Shown one piece after another: positions 39,974 to 49,495 of a stretch of DNA of 64,000 bases (its first letter is position 1; the number at the start of each line of letters is the position of its first letter). Under the pieces are notes generated by a model. That model ran no database searches and was not told the DNA's origin. It saw only the letters and a list, made by a program, of their open reading frames with translations. The position numbers and the translations under genes were made by a program. Source of the DNA: Cupriavidus agavae (GTDB lineage: Bacteria > Pseudomonadota > Gammaproteobacteria > Burkholderiales > Burkholderiaceae); assembly GCF_004217045.1 (NCBI RefSeq), contig NZ_SGXM01000007.1:124001-188000 (forward strand). Reading direction: 5' to 3'.

Positions 39974-40010
39974 AAAAAGGGTGGACATGCTTCGGCAAGC
40001 AGGCCACCCT
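39974..40010 (-). terminator. Intrinsic terminator of the cytochrome c4 gene
   Basis: On the minus strand AGGGTGG pairs with CCACCCT and an inner TGCTT/AAGCA stem caps the hairpin. TTTTTCATTTTT follows. It separates cytochrome c4 from resB. Confidence 0.8.
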
Positions 40011-40079
40011 CTTCGATTGTTGCCCGGCTCCCCGGTTCACCCCTATCCGGGAATGTCCGGGCCGCGCGCGAGTTACGAC

Positions 40080-40739
40080 TTAACGGACGCCAGCGACGTA
40101 ATCCGCCACCGCCTTGATCTCGGCGTCCGACATCCTGGCGGCAATCGTGCTCATGACCGAATTGTTCTTGCGGGTGCCCTGGCGGAATCCCACCAGTTGT
40201 GCTTCGGTGTACTCGGAATACTGGCCTCCGATACGCGGGTACTGCGCCGGAATCCCGGCGCCGGTCGGGCCATGGCAGCCGGCGCACGCCGGAATGCCCT
40301 TGGCGGCGATGCCCCCGCGATAGATCTTCTGGCCCTGCTCGATGGTTTCCTTGTTCTTCGCCGTGGCCGGCTTCAGTTGCTGCTTGGCCAGATAGGCGCC
40401 GATGTCGCGCATGTCCTGGTCCGTCAGTGCACTCGCGTAGAGTGACATGATCGGGTTGTCACGCGACTTGGCCTTGAAATCGACGAGTTGCTTGTGGGTG
40501 TAGTCGGCCATCTGGCCCGCCAGCTTCGGATTCACGGCGGCGCTGCTGTTGCCGGCCGTGCCGTGGCACGAGAAGCATGCGGGAACATTGCGATCGGGTA
40601 CGCCTTGCGTGTAAAGCGTCTCGCCCTTGGCGGGATCGGCTTTCGCGGCGGCCTGCTCTGCGGCAGTTGCCAGCCCCGTCATTGCGCCCAGCGGAACAGC
40701 CAGCGCCATGACACCCAAAAGTTTCGCAATGCGGTTCAT
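40080..40739 (-). CDS. Dihaem cytochrome c4
   Basis: Periplasmic electron carrier (219 aa) with two c-type haem sites, CFSCH and CAGCH, one per domain, and axial Met candidates in NPIMSLYAS and NSVMSTIAA. A signal peptide ends near GLATAAE. The repeated domain pattern (QMADYTHKQLVDFKAKSRDN and QYSEYTEAQLVGFRQGTRKN) is typical of cytochrome c4, which feeds terminal oxidases. Its place upstream of resB-ccsB fits a cytochrome c maturation cluster. Confidence 0.93.
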   Translation of the reverse strand: MNRIAKLLGVMALAVPLGAMTGLATAAEQAAAKADPAKGETLYTQGVPDRNVPACFSCHGTAGNSSAAVNPKLAGQMADYTHKQLVDFKAKSRDNPIMSLYASALTDQDMRDIGAYLAKQQLKPATAKNKETIEQGQKIYRGGIAAKGIPACAGCHGPTGAGIPAQYPRIGGQYSEYTEAQLVGFRQGTRKNNSVMSTIAARMSDAEIKAVADYVAGVR

Positions 40740-41110
40740 TAGTACACCTTGTCAGATTTGTTATGAACACCGTAATGCATGCCGGTCCCTACTGCGCTGC
40801 TTCTGTGCCATGTCTCTTGCGTGGCGGTGAGGAAACGCCTATATGAGCAAGAAGCCTGGTGACGCGGTTGCCGCAAGCCTTCAAACCGATCCGGATGACC
40901 CGGATTTGATCGGAAACAATATTCCGCGACCGATTTAAAGCATTGCCGATGACATCCGGCAAGAATGCCACACGTCACCCGCTCAGGAGACCGTAAACCG
41001 GGTTATTGTACAATAAATCGCTTTCCGGATTGACTTAGGTCATTCTCTGTGGCGACGTCGGCACTGACCTCTTGCCAGGCCCACATTTCGCCTATCTCAC
41101 CGCACCCCGC
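40740..41110. promoter_or_regulatory. 371-bp divergent cytochrome c4/engB region
   Basis: No gene is seen. A perfect 14-bp palindrome TTATTGTACAATAA lies at 41003-41016; its minus strand includes TACAAT, a possible -10 box toward cytochrome c4. TTGAT-CGGA-AACAA at 40906-40919 resembles an FNR/Anr half-site pair with one mismatch. These are candidate sites only. Confidence 0.4.
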
Positions 41111-41791
41111 ATGTCCCTCCTACACCAGGCTCGTTTCTTCGATACCGTCAACCACCTGCGCGACCTGCCGGCCACGGCAGTGCCCGAGGTGGCCTTCGCC
41201 GGCCGCTCCAACGCCGGCAAGTCGACGGCGATCAACACGCTGTGCAACCAGAAGCGCCTGGCCTTTTCGTCGCGCACGCCGGGCCGCACGCAGCACATCA
41301 ACTTCTTCACCGTGGCCCCGGTCAAGGCCGAGGATCCGCTCGGCTTCATCGTCGACCTGCCCGGCTACGGCTACGCGGAGGTTTCCGGCAGCGCCAAGTA
41401 CCACTGGCAAGGGCTGCTGTCCGACTATGTCCAGACGCGCCAGCAACTGACGGGCCTGATCCTGATGATGGATGCGCGCCGGCCCTTCACGGATCTCGAT
41501 TGCCAGATGGTCGAGTGGTTCCTGCCCACGGGCAAGCCGATCCACGTGCTCCTGACCAAGGCCGACAAGCTGACCCAGAGCGACAACGCCAACGCGCTGC
41601 GCGAAACGCGCCGCATCCTCGCCAGCTACGCGGCGCAGATGGACGAGCCGCCGTCACTGACCGCGCAGTTGTTCTCCAGCCTGAAGCGCCGCGGCATCGA
41701 GGACGCCCAGCGCGTGGTGGCCGGATGGCTGCAACTGCCCGAGGCCCAGCCGCCCGTGGCCGCGCCCTCCCCGGCAGCCCCGCAGGGCTGA
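41111..41791 (+). CDS. engB: Ribosome-biogenesis GTPase EngB (YihA)
   Basis: Essential GTPase (226 aa) that acts in 50S subunit assembly. The P-loop is GRSNAGKST, switch II is DLPGYGYAEVSG, and the guanine-specificity motif is LLTKADKL. The trailing SAQ-like motif is replaced by LTAQLFSSLKRRGIEDAQ. The tail after residue 210 is Pro/Ala-rich. The ATG at 41111 (MSLLHQARFFDTVNHLRDLP) matches the family start; a longer frame begins at 41072. Confidence 0.95.
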   Translation: MSLLHQARFFDTVNHLRDLPATAVPEVAFAGRSNAGKSTAINTLCNQKRLAFSSRTPGRTQHINFFTVAPVKAEDPLGFIVDLPGYGYAEVSGSAKYHWQGLLSDYVQTRQQLTGLILMMDARRPFTDLDCQMVEWFLPTGKPIHVLLTKADKLTQSDNANALRETRRILASYAAQMDEPPSLTAQLFSSLKRRGIEDAQRVVAGWLQLPEAQPPVAAPSPAAPQG

Positions 41792-41815
41792 TCGCGTCAC
41801 CGCCGTCCGCCGCAC

Positions 41816-41844
41816 AAAAAAAAGCCCCGTTGCAAGCAACGGGG
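41816..41844 (-). terminator. Hairpin with A8 on its left side between engB and hemB
   Basis: CCCCGTTG pairs with CAACGGGG around CAAG. Eight A residues precede it, so the T-run lies on the minus strand, opposite to both flanking genes. On the plus strand the tail is only ACAAACTTT. It may stop antisense transcription, or be half of a formerly bidirectional terminator. Confidence 0.55.
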
Positions 41845-42073
41845 ACAAACTTTCCCACCGGTTCAGGGCGGGTACCCGCTCAGGGAGGAGTAGCGGGGGA
41901 CACCGCGCTGCGCGAAGCAACACAAGGTGTCCGCGAGTATGATAGCGGGCACGCACAAAAGTTCTTTTTTCTTTCGACGCTCTTTCGACGCTGTCTCCGG
42001 GTCACCGGCCGCGAGAGGTTTCGGTGACTTGCGCCACGCATTCGTCCGACGACTCACTCCCCTAGATTCAGCC

Positions 42074-43066
<993 letters not shown>

Positions 43067-43091
43067 CCGGCTCACCGACCGCCCCGCCTGC

Positions 43092-44345
43092 ATGCAACTA
43101 CTCGGCTTCTCGGCCAGCCAGGTTCATCCGCTGACCACGCTGGACGCGGCGCGCGACTTCCTCGCGGGCAATGCCGCCGCCCGGTTCGTCTGGGCGGACT
43201 TCGCCACCGACGAGGTTACCGCCGCGCCGGCCGCCTGGCGCGACAGCCTGGTGGCACTGACGGGCGCGCCGATCCTCGACCTGCATCTCTCCGACGCCAC
43301 CAACGCCGCGCATCCGTCGTTCTTCGACACGACCAATGCCTACGACATGGTGATCTTCCGCAAGCTCACGTTTGAAACGAGCAAGCAGTTCGCGGAGGAA
43401 GAGGCGGAGCATGCCGGAGACGCGGCGGCGCAGGCTGCGCCACCCATGCCCGCCCCGGGCGCGCCGCCACTGGCGGCACCGGTACCCGGGCCGCGCAAGG
43501 CCTCGCGCAAGTACGCACCAGGTTTCCTGCCGGCGCTGGCGCGCATCGACACCCAGCCGGTGACGTTCTTCGTCTTCGACTCGGTACTGGTCACGGTGCG
43601 GCCGTCACCGTCGCGCACGGTCGACCAGGTCCGGCAGCGGCTGCTCGATACCTGCGGCGCGCCACGCGCGGCAGCACCGCGCGCCAATGGCTCGGTGGGC
43701 TCGCTGATGCACGGCGTGCGCCCGCCTACGCGGCCCGAGGACCTGATGCTGCGGTTGCTCAATGCGATGGTCGACCGCTACCTTGACCTGCGCGCCCCGC
43801 TCACGCGCCAGCTCGACCGCTGGCAGCGCGCGCTGCTCAGCACACGACGCAGCTTTTCGAGTTGGGAAGGGCTGCTCGACGCGCGCATCCAATTGCGCCG
43901 GCTCGAACATCTCAGTGAGGAGCAGCGCGACGCGCTGCAGGAATTCCGCGACAGCCTGCTCGACAACCGCTACAGCACCGAGGAAGGCGACAACCCGGCC
44001 GCCGCCAGCCGCGACGAAGTCCTGCTCGTGCGCCTGACCGACCTGATGGAGCACATCCTGCGGGTGCTGGCCCACGCCCGGCGGCTTGAGGATTCCATTG
44101 AATCGGCGGTGCAGATTCACTTTTCGGCGGTGGCGCACCGCACCAACCGCACCATGCGCGCGCTGACCGTCATCACGGCGCTGTTCATGCCGCTGACGCT
44201 GATCACCGGTGTGTTCGGGATGAACTTCACGCGCATGCCGTGGCTGCAGGAAACCAACGGCTTCTGGTGGACGATCGGCCTGATGGGCGGCGTGGTCGCC
44301 ACCATCGGCGGGATCTGGGGGCTCGGCCGCTGGCTCGACCGCTAG
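43092..44345 (+). CDS. CorA-family divalent cation transporter
   Basis: Inner-membrane channel (417 aa) for Mg2+, Co2+ or Zn2+ (the ion is not decidable here). It has a large cytoplasmic N-terminal domain, a long helix region (about residues 215-350), then two C-terminal transmembrane helices with the selectivity motif GMN in GVFGMNFTRMPWL (about residue 376). A Pro/Ala-rich insert, about residues 118-145, interrupts the cytoplasmic domain and is likely a flexible loop. It starts 25 bp after hemB, so cotranscription is likely. Confidence 0.9.
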   Translation: MQLLGFSASQVHPLTTLDAARDFLAGNAAARFVWADFATDEVTAAPAAWRDSLVALTGAPILDLHLSDATNAAHPSFFDTTNAYDMVIFRKLTFETSKQFAEEEAEHAGDAAAQAAPPMPAPGAPPLAAPVPGPRKASRKYAPGFLPALARIDTQPVTFFVFDSVLVTVRPSPSRTVDQVRQRLLDTCGAPRAAAPRANGSVGSLMHGVRPPTRPEDLMLRLLNAMVDRYLDLRAPLTRQLDRWQRALLSTRRSFSSWEGLLDARIQLRRLEHLSEEQRDALQEFRDSLLDNRYSTEEGDNPAAASRDEVLLVRLTDLMEHILRVLAHARRLEDSIESAVQIHFSAVAHRTNRTMRALTVITALFMPLTLITGVFGMNFTRMPWLQETNGFWWTIGLMGGVVATIGGIWGLGRWLDR

Positions 44346-44364
44346 GCGAGCGGCCGGCGGGGCG

Positions 44365-46275
44365 TCAGGTCTGCGACGCCTTGCCGAGGGCCCGTTCGAG
44401 GCTGTCCAGGAATCGGTTGGCCGACTGGTAGCCGATCACGCGTACCGGGCGTTCCCGGCCATCGGCGCCAAACAGGATGATCCCCGGCGGGCCGAACAGG
44501 CCGAAACGCTTCAGCAGCGCCTTGTCGTCGGCATTGTTTGCCGTGACATCGGCCTGCAGCAGCACCACATTGGCCAGTCGCGCGCGGACCTTCGGATCGG
44601 GAAACGTCAGCTTCTCCATTTCCTTGCAACTCACGCACCAGTCCGCGTAGAAATCGAGCAGTACCGGCCGCCCAGCCGCCGCTGCCTGTGCCACGCGTGC
44701 ATTGAGTTCGGCCACGCTGCGGACCCGTTCAAAGTGCACCTCGCCCCGCGCCGCCTGACCTCCGGTCACGCGGGACAAGCCGCCGAAGTGCGACAGCGGC
44801 TGCAGCGGATCGCGTCCACCCGAGGCCACGCCCACGACCTGGATCGCGCCGGCCAGCGCCGCCACCAGGCCCAGGCCCTTGCCCAGCCGCAGCAGTCCGC
44901 GCGCATCGGGGCCAAGCGAGTCGAAGGCGCCCAGATAGACGGCCGCCACGATCAGCAACGCCGCCCACGCCAGCATCACGATCCACGACGGGAGCACCGG
45001 CGTCACCATCCAGATCGCCACGCCCAGCAGAAGAAATCCGAAGAAGCGCTTGGTGGCTTCCATCCACTTGCCGGCGCGCGGCAGCAGGTTGCCTGCGCCC
45101 ACGCCCACCAGGATCAGCGGCACGCCCATGCCGAGCGCCATCGCCAGCAACGCCGCACCGCCGGTCACGGCATCGCCTGTCTGCGCGATATAGGCCAGCG
45201 CCCCCGCCAGCGGCGCCGTCACGCAGGGCCCGACGATCAGCGCGGAGATCGCACCCATCGCCACGGCACCGGCCACCTGGCCGCCCGGGCGCCGGTTCGA
45301 ACTGGCCGCAAGCCCCGACTGCCAGCGCTGCGGCAATTGCAGCTCGTACAGCCCGAACATCGACAGCGACAGCGCCACCATCAGCAGCGCAAAGGCGCCG
45401 AGCACCCACGGGGTCTGGAGCGCAGCCGACAACCCTTCCCCAGCCAGCCCCGCCGCGACGCCAACGGCCGTATAGACCACGGCCATGCCAAGCACGTAGG
45501 CCAGGGACACCACGAACGCCCGGCCGCGCGTGACGTGCTCACCCACCACGATCGACGACAGGATCGGCACCATCGGCAAGACGCACGGCGTGAACGTCAG
45601 CAGCAATCCCAACCCGAAAAACAAGCCGGCGATCAGCGCAAGGTTACGCGTGGCGAGCGCCCCGGCGATCCGGTCGCCATCGTCGGCGGGCAGGCTGCGC
45701 GTGGCCGCCGGAGCCGCGTCCGCCTGGGCCGGCGGGGCCAGCGCGGCCACAGCGGCCTGCGGCGTGTCCGGCGTACCCGGCGTGGATTGCCGGGCGGCCC
45801 CACGCTCGCCGAACAGCTTGCCAAGCACCGATCCACCCACCTTGTACACGCTCTCCATCGGCGGATAGCACAGGCCCTTGTCCGCACAGCCCTGCGACGT
45901 CACCACGAGGCTCCACGCCCCATCCGCCGGCGCCTGCTCCACCGGCACGCGGATCACCACCGCGCCGCGGTAGGTCTCCATGTCCTTGCCGAACGTCTCG
46001 TCGAAATGCACCTTCCCCGGTGGCAGGGCGGCGGCACCCAGCTTCACATCCTGCGGCTGGGCCGCGAACGCGAAGCGTTCCCGGTACAGGTAGTAGCCGT
46101 TCGCCACATCGAAGCGGACTTCGATCGTCTTCGGGTCTATCTGGGTGGCCGAGAAGCGGAATGCCTTCTCGGGCGGCAGGAAGTCATCCTCGCTAGCGGC
46201 GCAAGCACTGCCGCATGCCAGGACGGTCAGCAGCGCGACCACGGCCAGCAGCATCCATGCGGCGATATGACGCAT
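44365..46275 (-). CDS. dsbD: Thiol:disulfide interchange protein DsbD
   Basis: Transfers electrons from cytoplasmic thioredoxin to periplasmic thiol proteins, including those that prepare apocytochromes c (636 aa). The N-terminal periplasmic domain has Cys pair QGCADKGLCYPP. The membrane part has the redox cysteines in FTPCVLPMVPIL and GPCVTAPLAGAL. The C-terminal thioredoxin-like domain has ADWCVSCKEMEKL (first Cys about residue 547). The ATG at 46275 gives a good signal peptide (MRHIAAWMLLAVVALLTVLA). It follows cutA, the usual cutA-dsbD pair. Confidence 0.95.
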   Translation of the reverse strand: MRHIAAWMLLAVVALLTVLACGSACAASEDDFLPPEKAFRFSATQIDPKTIEVRFDVANGYYLYRERFAFAAQPQDVKLGAAALPPGKVHFDETFGKDMETYRGAVVIRVPVEQAPADGAWSLVVTSQGCADKGLCYPPMESVYKVGGSVLGKLFGERGAARQSTPGTPDTPQAAVAALAPPAQADAAPAATRSLPADDGDRIAGALATRNLALIAGLFFGLGLLLTFTPCVLPMVPILSSIVVGEHVTRGRAFVVSLAYVLGMAVVYTAVGVAAGLAGEGLSAALQTPWVLGAFALLMVALSLSMFGLYELQLPQRWQSGLAASSNRRPGGQVAGAVAMGAISALIVGPCVTAPLAGALAYIAQTGDAVTGGAALLAMALGMGVPLILVGVGAGNLLPRAGKWMEATKRFFGFLLLGVAIWMVTPVLPSWIVMLAWAALLIVAAVYLGAFDSLGPDARGLLRLGKGLGLVAALAGAIQVVGVASGGRDPLQPLSHFGGLSRVTGGQAARGEVHFERVRSVAELNARVAQAAAAGRPVLLDFYADWCVSCKEMEKLTFPDPKVRARLANVVLLQADVTANNADDKALLKRFGLFGPPGIILFGADGRERPVRVIGYQSANRFLDSLERALGKASQT

Positions 46276-46359
46276 GCCGTGCCGTCCGAAAAACGCCCCG
46301 GCCAGCCCATCCGGCCTTGCGTTCGCCACCCCGATGCAGTTACCCGACATTCCCATCTT

Positions 46360-46770
46360 TCATTCCGGTCGATCTTCCACGGGCGTCGCCTTCGCGCCCG
46401 TTGTTTCCGTGCGAACCCAGTCCAGGTAGGCCGGCAGCCCGGCCACCAGCGGCCATGCCACCACCTCCGGCACATCGTATGGATGCGTGGCCCGGATGAC
46501 GGCTTCCAGCGCCCCATATTGGCCCGCAGTGGTCTTTATCAGCAGCGGATACTCCATCGCCTGCTCCGGCTTCCCCTGCCACCAATACTCCGACTGGCAA
46601 GGCGCGAGCCGGTTCACGCACGCCGCAACGCGCGCCTCCAGCACGGCACGGGCGACTCGCGCCGCCGAGGCCTCGTCGGGCAAATTCGTCATCGCCATCC
46701 AGACCGATTCTGACCGGTCTGCCTGCAAGGCACCATGAGCGGATTCTGATTCTTCCATGACTGATGACAT
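46360..46770 (-). CDS. cutA: Divalent-cation tolerance protein CutA
   Basis: Small trimeric cytoplasmic protein (136 aa from the first ATG) linked to metal tolerance in E. coli; its exact role is unresolved. The core is typical: VWMAMTNLPDEASAARVARA, CVNRLAPCQSEYWWQGK and ATHPYDVPEVVAWPLVAGLP. The start is uncertain: ATG codons at 46770 and 46758 both precede about 20 non-conserved residues. It begins downstream of the rplQ terminator. Confidence 0.92.
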   Translation of the reverse strand: MSSVMEESESAHGALQADRSESVWMAMTNLPDEASAARVARAVLEARVAACVNRLAPCQSEYWWQGKPEQAMEYPLLIKTTAGQYGALEAVIRATHPYDVPEVVAWPLVAGLPAYLDWVRTETTGAKATPVEDRPE

Positions 46771-46806
46771 CCAAGCCGGGGCCCGTCAAAGCACGGGGAG
46801 CCGTAG

Positions 46807-46837
46807 AAAACAAAAGAGCCAGGCATCTGCCTGGCTC
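46807..46837 (-). terminator. Intrinsic terminator after rplQ
   Basis: A 9-bp stem, GAGCCAGGC with GCCTGGCTC, and 4-nt loop are followed on the minus strand by TTTTGTTTT. It lies 55 bp after rplQ and ends the ribosomal superoperon before cutA-dsbD. Confidence 0.9.
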
Positions 46838-46891
46838 GATTGTAGTGCGGTGTCCGGATGCCCGTCAGCGTCGACAGGCATCGGCCATCAC

Positions 46892-47287
46892 TTATTCCGC
46901 GGCTTCTTCAGCCGGGGCTTCGGTGATTTCCGGACGATCCACCAGCTCGACCAGCGCCATCGGCGCGTTGTCGCCCTGACGGAAGCCGAACTTCAGGATA
47001 CGCGTGTAGCCGCCCGGACGAGCGTTGTAACGCGGGCCCAGTTCGTTGAACAGCTTGGTGACCATGTCGCGGTCGCGCAGACGGGCGAATGCCAGACGAC
47101 GGTTGGCAACGGTGTCCTTCTTGGCCAGCGTGATGAGCGGCTCGACAACCTTGCGCAGTTCCTTGGCCTTGGGCAGGGTGGTCTTGATCAGCTCGTGCTG
47201 GAACAGCGAGTTGGACATGTTGCGCAGCATCGCGAGACGGTGCGACGAGGTGCGGTTCAGTTTCCGCAAACCATGACGGTGACGCAT
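46892..47287 (-). CDS. rplQ: 50S ribosomal protein L17
   Basis: Large-subunit protein of 131 aa beginning MRHRHGLRKLNRTSSHRLAM, the invariant L17 opening. The C-terminal tail (TEAPAEEAAE) is acidic. It is the last gene of the alpha group, 159 bp after rpoA. That gap holds two hairpins, so its level may be set separately from rpoA. Confidence 0.97.
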   Translation of the reverse strand: MRHRHGLRKLNRTSSHRLAMLRNMSNSLFQHELIKTTLPKAKELRKVVEPLITLAKKDTVANRRLAFARLRDRDMVTKLFNELGPRYNARPGGYTRILKFGFRQGDNAPMALVELVDRPEITEAPAEEAAE

Positions 47288-47381
47288 GATGATTCCTTTC
47301 GATTACAGTGTTTGACCAGCTCTTCTATCGCCGCTGCATACCCCTGGCAGCCACGGCGCGGGCCGGTAGTGCTTCGATGTC

Positions 47382-47439
47382 CCGGGCGGCATCGCCCGGA
47401 ACGCGCTGACATGCGGAGCCGCCTCGCAGCCGCTCCGCA
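47382..47439 (-). promoter_or_regulatory. Two hairpins in the rpoA-rplQ spacer
   Basis: CCGGGCG-GCAT-CGCCCGG (47382-47399) and TGCGGAGC paired with GCTCCGCA across 12 nt (47412-47439) lie between rpoA and rplQ. Neither has a T-run, so mRNA processing or stability is more likely than termination. Confidence 0.5.
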
Positions 47440-47446
47440 CCGTCAA

Positions 47447-48427
47447 TTACTTCTCCAGGCCTGCGGGCGGCCAGTTCTCGAGCTTCATGCCGAGGGTCAG
47501 GCCACGCGATGCCAGGACTTCCTTGATCTCGTTGAGCGACTTGCGACCCAGGTTCGGGGTCTTGAGCAGTTCGTTCTCGGTACGCTGGATCAGGTCGCCG
47601 ATGTAGTAGATGTTTTCGGCCTTCAGGCAGTTGGCCGAACGCACCGTCAGCTCGAGGTCGTCCACCGGGCGCAGCAGGATCGGATCGATCTGCGGTGCGC
47701 GGCTCGACGCGGCCTCGGCAGCCGATTCCGTGCCTTCCAGCGCGGCGAACACCGACAGCTGGTCAACCAGGATACGGGCCGACTGGCGAATCGCTTCCTC
47801 GGGCGAGATCACGCCGTCGGTTTCGATGTTCATCACGAGCTTGTCCAGGTCGGTACGCTGCTCGACACGAGCCGATTCCACGGCGTACGACACGCGGCGC
47901 ACCGGCGAGAACGAGGCGTCCAGCACGATGCGGCCGATGACCTTGCCGCTCTCGTCGCCAAACTTGCGCACGTTGCCCGGCACGTAGCCACGGCCTTGCT
48001 CGACCTTGATCTGCATGTCCAGCTTGCCGCCGGCCGACAGGTGAGCGATCACGTGGCCCGGGTTGATGATCTCGACGTCGTGCGGCAGCTCGATATCGGC
48101 CGCCGTGACCACGCCTTCGCCATCCTTGCGCAGCGACACCGTGACTTCGTCGCGGTTGTGCAGCTTGAACACCACGCCCTTCAGGTTGAGCAGCAGGTTG
48201 ACGACGTCTTCCTGCACGCCGTCGATGGTGGAATACTCGTGGACCACCCCAGCGATCGTGACCTCAGTCGGGGCATAGCCGACCATCGACGACAGCAGGA
48301 CGCGACGCAGGGCGTTACCGAGCGTATGCCCATAACCGCGCTCGAATGGCTCCATCACGACTTTGGCGTGGTGGTCGCCCAGCGGTTCGACGGCGATGAT
48401 TTTAGGTTTGAGGAGTGCTGTTTGCAT
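47447..48427 (-). CDS. rpoA: DNA-directed RNA polymerase alpha subunit
   Basis: 326-aa alpha subunit. The N-terminal dimerisation domain shows FERGYGHTLGNALRRVLLSS and the C-terminal domain, which binds UP elements and activators, shows LTVRSANCLKAENIYYIGDL with TPNLGRKSLNEIKEVLASRG. The length is normal. It lies between rpsD and rplQ as in other proteobacteria, but the spacers on both sides (175 and 159 bp) are longer than elsewhere in the cluster and carry hairpins. Confidence 0.98.
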   Translation of the reverse strand: MQTALLKPKIIAVEPLGDHHAKVVMEPFERGYGHTLGNALRRVLLSSMVGYAPTEVTIAGVVHEYSTIDGVQEDVVNLLLNLKGVVFKLHNRDEVTVSLRKDGEGVVTAADIELPHDVEIINPGHVIAHLSAGGKLDMQIKVEQGRGYVPGNVRKFGDESGKVIGRIVLDASFSPVRRVSYAVESARVEQRTDLDKLVMNIETDGVISPEEAIRQSARILVDQLSVFAALEGTESAAEAASSRAPQIDPILLRPVDDLELTVRSANCLKAENIYYIGDLIQRTENELLKTPNLGRKSLNEIKEVLASRGLTLGMKLENWPPAGLEK

Positions 48428-48494
48428 TAGGTTGTCCTTTTCAATACCCTCGGCTCGTTACACCGATAAGGCTGACGTTTGGAACCTGAGAAAA

Positions 48495-48545
48495 CCCATC
48501 GCATGATGGGCAATAAGCCCGACGCGCCACACGGCACGTCGGGCT
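48495..48545 (-). promoter_or_regulatory. Two hairpins in the rpsD-rpoA spacer
   Basis: On the minus strand AGCCCGACG pairs with CGTCGGGCT across 12 nt (48516-48545), followed by TTATTG and then CCCATC-ATGC-GATGGG (48495-48510), after which comes TTTTC. Together they could act as a partial terminator or attenuator before rpoA. Confidence 0.5.
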
Positions 48546-48602
48546 GGAAGCGAAGCCTTGTACGAAAGGCAAGCGCTGAACCGTCCGAATCCCGGTCCGC
48601 GA

Positions 48603-49226
48603 TTAACGCGAATACAGTTCGACGATCAGGCTTTCGTTGATATCGCCCGAGATATCGGCGCGATCCGGAGCTTGCTTGAACGTGCCTTCGAACTTCTTGG
48701 CATCCACGTTCAGCCAGGTCGGGAAGCCCGACTGTTCGGCCAGCGAGAGGGCCTCGGCGATACGGACCTGCTTCTTCGATTGCTCGCGGATCGACACGAT
48801 GTCGCCCGACTTGATCTGTGCCGACGGCACGTTCAGCGTCTGGCCGTTCACCAGGATCGCCTTGTGCGACACCAGCTGGCGCGCTTCGGCGCGCGTCGAG
48901 CCGAAGCCCATGCGGTAGACGACGTTGTCCAGGCGCGATTCCAGCAGTTGCAGCAGGTTTTCACCCGTGTTGCCCTTGCGGCGGTCGGCCTCGGCGAAGT
49001 AGCGGCGGAATTGACGCTCCAGCACGCCGTACATGCGCTTGACCTTCTGCTTTTCGCGCAGCTGGTTGCCGTAGTCCGACGTACGGGCGCCCGACGTGCG
49101 GCCATGCTGGCCCGGCTTGCTGTCCAGCTTGCACTTGTCGGCCAGCGAGCGGCGTGCGCTCTTCAGGAACAGATCTGTGCCTTCGCGGCGGGAAAGTTTG
49201 GCCTTCGGGCCGGTATAACGTGCCAC
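48603..49226 (-). CDS. rpsD: 30S ribosomal protein S4
   Basis: Primary 16S-binding protein and, in E. coli, the translational repressor of the alpha operon (207 aa). It starts at GTG 49226 with ARYTGPKAKLSRREGTDLFL; AAGGA lies nine to thirteen bases upstream. The S4 RNA-binding domain has LDNVVYRMGFGSTRAEARQL and SHKAILVNGQTLNVPS. A 281-bp structured spacer separates it from rpsK. Confidence 0.97.
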   Translation of the reverse strand: MARYTGPKAKLSRREGTDLFLKSARRSLADKCKLDSKPGQHGRTSGARTSDYGNQLREKQKVKRMYGVLERQFRRYFAEADRRKGNTGENLLQLLESRLDNVVYRMGFGSTRAEARQLVSHKAILVNGQTLNVPSAQIKSGDIVSIREQSKKQVRIAEALSLAEQSGFPTWLNVDAKKFEGTFKQAPDRADISGDINESLIVELYSR

Positions 49227-49272
49227 TTTATCTTCCTTTGATCGATCGCGACGCCATCAGGACGCGCCGCGA

Positions 49273-49296
49273 GTCCGTCACCTGTGTGTGACGGAC
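49273..49296 (-). promoter_or_regulatory. Perfect 9-bp hairpin before rpsD
   Basis: GTCCGTCAC pairs with GTGACGGAC around a 6-nt loop, 47 bp upstream of the rpsD GTG. No T-run follows on the minus strand. It is a possible leader element for rpsD. Confidence 0.5.
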
Positions 49297-49397
49297 GGTG
49301 GGCTTATGGTTCTTCATCCGCCGGCTGGGCCGCACGGAGGCAACGCAAAAGCATGACGATATCGCCCTCGCGGAGGCCAGGCCTCCATTGCGCGGAC

Positions 49398-49435
49398 GCA
49401 AAACGAAAACCTGCCGCAAGCAGCTTGCAGCAGGT
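49398..49435 (-). terminator. Terminator-like hairpin inside the rpsK-rpsD spacer
   Basis: On the minus strand ACCTGC-T-GCAAGC folds on GCTTGC-G-GCAGGT, with one T-G wobble, followed by TTTCGTTTTGCG. It has the form of an intrinsic terminator and would limit read-through from rpsM-rpsK into rpsD-rpoA-rplQ. Confidence 0.6.
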
Positions 49436-49457
49436 CAACGCGGGATACTACCACAGT

Positions 49458-49495
49458 CCCGGGAGTCAGGGAATTACCCCTGACGGCTTCCCGGG
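49458..49495 (-). promoter_or_regulatory. Two-tier hairpin directly after rpsK
   Basis: The outer stem CCCGGGA/TCCCGGG and inner stem GTCAGGG/CCCTGAC, with a 4-nt bulge on one side, lie 13 bp after the rpsK stop. No T-run follows, which suggests an mRNA 3'-end stabiliser or processing site. Confidence 0.5.

Noticed and set aside
36362..40739. Complete System I (ccm) cytochrome maturation locus
   Set aside because: Only ResB and CcsB are present, which defines System II; no ccmA-H genes are seen.
41967..41990. Short tandem repeat TCTTTCGACGC before hemB
   Set aside because: Only two units and no regulatory context; likely chance or slippage.
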